Positions 62,336 to 64,000 of a stretch of DNA of 64,000 nucleotides are shown here, in pieces; the stretch's first letter is position 1; every line of letters starts with the position of its first letter. Under the pieces are notes generated by a model. It made no database searches. It was given only the letters and a program-made list of their open reading frames with translations, and had not been told where the DNA came from. The position numbers and the translations under genes are program-made. The stretch is from Pseudomicrostroma phylloplanum (taxonomy: Eukaryota > Basidiomycota > Exobasidiomycetes > Microstromatales), in contig BCHS01000001.1 in NCBI GenBank assembly GCA_039545275.1, forward strand, positions 131,579 through 195,578. The letters are read 5' to 3'.

Positions 62336-63537
62336 ATGGGCGGCCGGAGCCTGGCCACCAACAGGACGAATTGGCGGCTTGCTCTTTTAGCGCATACTCG
62401 ATGGAGGTCGGGCAGAGGATGAGAGGTAGCGACCTCGTAGAGTACAGCTGCAGCTGTGATGCTGCGAACGGCAGGCAAGTAGTGAATTATCGGTCCTATG
62501 TTGGATGAGCTTCCGATGCTCGACGGCGGTGAAGTGGATGCGGAAAGCGGATAAAAGAGCACTAGCCTAGCAGGATGAGAAGGATGGGCGGCTCGGTGTA
62601 GGTAATTGGGCTGGTGATGAGGTAGAAGAGGAAAAGAAGGGGCGCCTAGAAAGCCTAATTACGGAAAAATGATAGAGTAGAGCTTCTGCTGCTTGGCCAT
62701 TGTTCTGTTTAGTGAGATGGGACCAAGGATGAGGCAAGATTGCGGATATCGAAGCGACGTGCCAATGGTCGGGCGAGGCAGCTGGAGCGAGCGGTAAGGG
62801 GGGCGGGGTGAGGTGAGCGGTGTGCGGGGGGGCCAGGGCAGACAGACAGAGGCAGAGGCAGTGGCAGTCCGACGTCAGGACGGACGTCGGACGCGGACGC
62901 GTTGCGCCACTCGACATGACGCTCCAGGACTCCGGGCGAGTCCAAGCTCAGCCAGCAGCAACCCACCCAAGCCACAGAAAAAGAGAATCGTCCGCTCCCT
63001 TGCAGCACACCTCCAGGCCGAGGTAAGCCTAGTCGAGCTTACTCTAGTCTACACGCACTCGCCTTCACACCGCCACAGCCTCCCGACGTCTCCCCTTGTG
63101 CTCTACATTGGTGAGAAAGGGGAATGACAATTGGGGAGAAGAGAAGATGCGGCGTACCAGACGCCAGTGTTACACTCTGCTACTATGACAATGACAGGAA
63201 AAGACGGGGCGCGGAGAGTCGTGTATAGTCGTGCTTGAGATACAAGAATCGAGACGAAGTGCAATGGGGGATTCGGCTGCTTGTGAAGAGGTATGCTACG
63301 GCAGGCCATCTTTGTATTTGTGGCAGCTAGCTAATTTAGGTCACCGGTACGGCGACAAGGCTTGCTTCGTGACCAAATTGGAGCCATTGCGCTGGCTAGG
63401 AGACCGCTGGTAGCTCCCCTGGCTCTGGCAATCAGCAGTTGAGAGTGAAACGAGCCGATGCAGACTGAGAGGTCACATGCGGGGCTAGCATCAGCACATC
63501 TCACCGTTGACAATTCCCTGTATGTCTCCCTACTCAC
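62336..63537. other. Intergenic region including unresolved 3' end of the aquaporin gene, 1202 bp
   Basis: This is the upstream region of the large Ser-rich gene (62336 onward). It includes a GGCAGA/GCAGAGGCAG-type short repeat near 62840-62866. The last part (about 63340-63537) probably holds the final aquaporin exon, for which several acceptors and stops are possible. No other gene is supported. Confidence 0.4.
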
Positions 63538-64000
63538 GGTACGATTGAAGATGGAGTCTGGACCAGGGTACAGGAAGATGTCCACGAGGCCTCCACCGAC
63601 CAAGGCACCAAGGATGTCGGCAGCCCAGATGGAGTGGAACCTAGTGAGTAGCAGCGAGGGAGGGGAAGAAAGGTCAGTCATCACGATGACTGGCGCTGCT
63701 CTTTTCGCGCAACGCTCACCAATAGCCTTTGTTATGCTGTCATGGGACAAGGTCGTGTCAGCGTTGTGTTCCCTTGATAACGATACCAGGTGTTACTCAC
63801 GCTCCAGAGTGTCTGAGCAGGGTAGCCGATGACTGTGAGAGCGAGTCTGGGTCCAAAGTCTCTGGCAGGGTTGATGGCAAAGCCAGTCTGTGCTCCAACC
63901 GCTACGGCAATTCCAAGGAGTGTGAACAAGACGGCCAAGGGCAGGGCAGGACCGGGGAGGCCGGGATGGGTGAATGCAAAGATGCATCCCACCAAGATGG
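63538..64000 (-). CDS. Aquaporin/aquaglyceroporin (MIP), partial: 5' end outside window
   Basis: The minus-strand segments seen are 64000-63801, 63736-63720 and 63640-63538; the gene continues beyond the window. The protein has a membrane helix (LAVLFTLLGIAVAVGAQTG), then loop E with the second NPA motif, INPARDFGPRLAL. The Asp after NPAR is typical of glycerol-conducting members. A 17-nt exon encodes HNKGYW and joins to FHSIWAADILGALVGGGLVDIFLYPGP, the sixth membrane helix. The protein would pass water and/or glycerol through a membrane. The splice after FNRT is clear (GTGAGT), but I could not decide which downstream acceptor gives the true C-terminus, so the 3' end is left at 63538. Confidence 0.85.

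Noticed and set aside
1..64000. Secondary-metabolite cluster, mating-type locus, transposon or mobile element
   Set aside because: No polyketide or peptide synthetase, homeodomain or pheromone gene, transposase, reverse transcriptase or long terminal repeat could be read on either strand.

Overview
This is a stretch of nuclear DNA from a GC-rich, compact fungal genome. Basidiomycota is the best fit, and probably Ustilaginomycotina (smut relatives), although the lineage is inferred and was not tested. The support is as follows. Most genes carry one to three short introns (roughly 70-170 nt) with GTgagt-type donors and yAG acceptors. The gene set is typical of fungi: the MSS51 COX1 translational activator, a G-protein gamma subunit with a CaaX end, an OPT transporter, a fasciclin protein and a GPI-anchored secreted protein. 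Bacterial operon structure, rRNA, tRNA, CRISPR and recognisable transposons are all absent. Two ambiguous bases (16702 and 38526) both sit beside C runs.

Layout. 1-6455 (+): end of an unidentified gene, an F-box-like protein and a WDR44-type WD40 protein. 6834-9194: SWD2 (-) and the small G-gamma gene (+), back to back. 9659-12794: MSS51 (-) and the mitochondrial ribosomal protein bL12m (+), divergent across 328 bp. 13066-16683: signal peptidase subunit SPC2 (-) and an eIF4B-like protein (+), divergent. 18028-23633: a phospholipase D-like protein and a secreted fasciclin protein (both +). 24219-31992: a GPI-anchored protein and a lipid kinase (both -), then a synaptojanin-type phosphoinositide phosphatase (+) divergent from the kinase. 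32343-41396: YVH1 phosphatase (+), a 1464-residue disordered protein (-) and a CWC21/SRRM2-type splicing factor (+). 41629-51533 (all -): TIP41, NADP-isocitrate dehydrogenase, an OPT transporter and a short-chain dehydrogenase. 52246-64000: secreted carboxylesterase (+), amino-acid transporter (-), TMEM19/DUF92 protein (+), a large Ser-rich protein of unknown function (-) and the 3' part of an aquaglyceroporin (-).

Functional links. Most genes are unrelated housekeeping genes. The suggestive neighbours are MSS51/bL12m (both in mitochondrial translation), the lipid kinase/synaptojanin pair (both lipid signalling), and TIP41 within the same region as amino-acid and oligopeptide transporters (nutrient signalling and uptake). 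Nothing looks like a secondary-metabolite cluster, mating-type locus, defence system or recent horizontal transfer. I found no convincing new multi-gene system. The best leads are three conserved-looking proteins without a recognised family, several splice structures that simple gene finding would miss (4-nt and 8-nt first coding exons, a 30-nt internal exon, stop-free introns whose length is a multiple of three), and a probable dual-start mitochondrial/cytosolic isocitrate dehydrogenase. Gene models were spliced by eye; exon coordinates are given so they can be checked.
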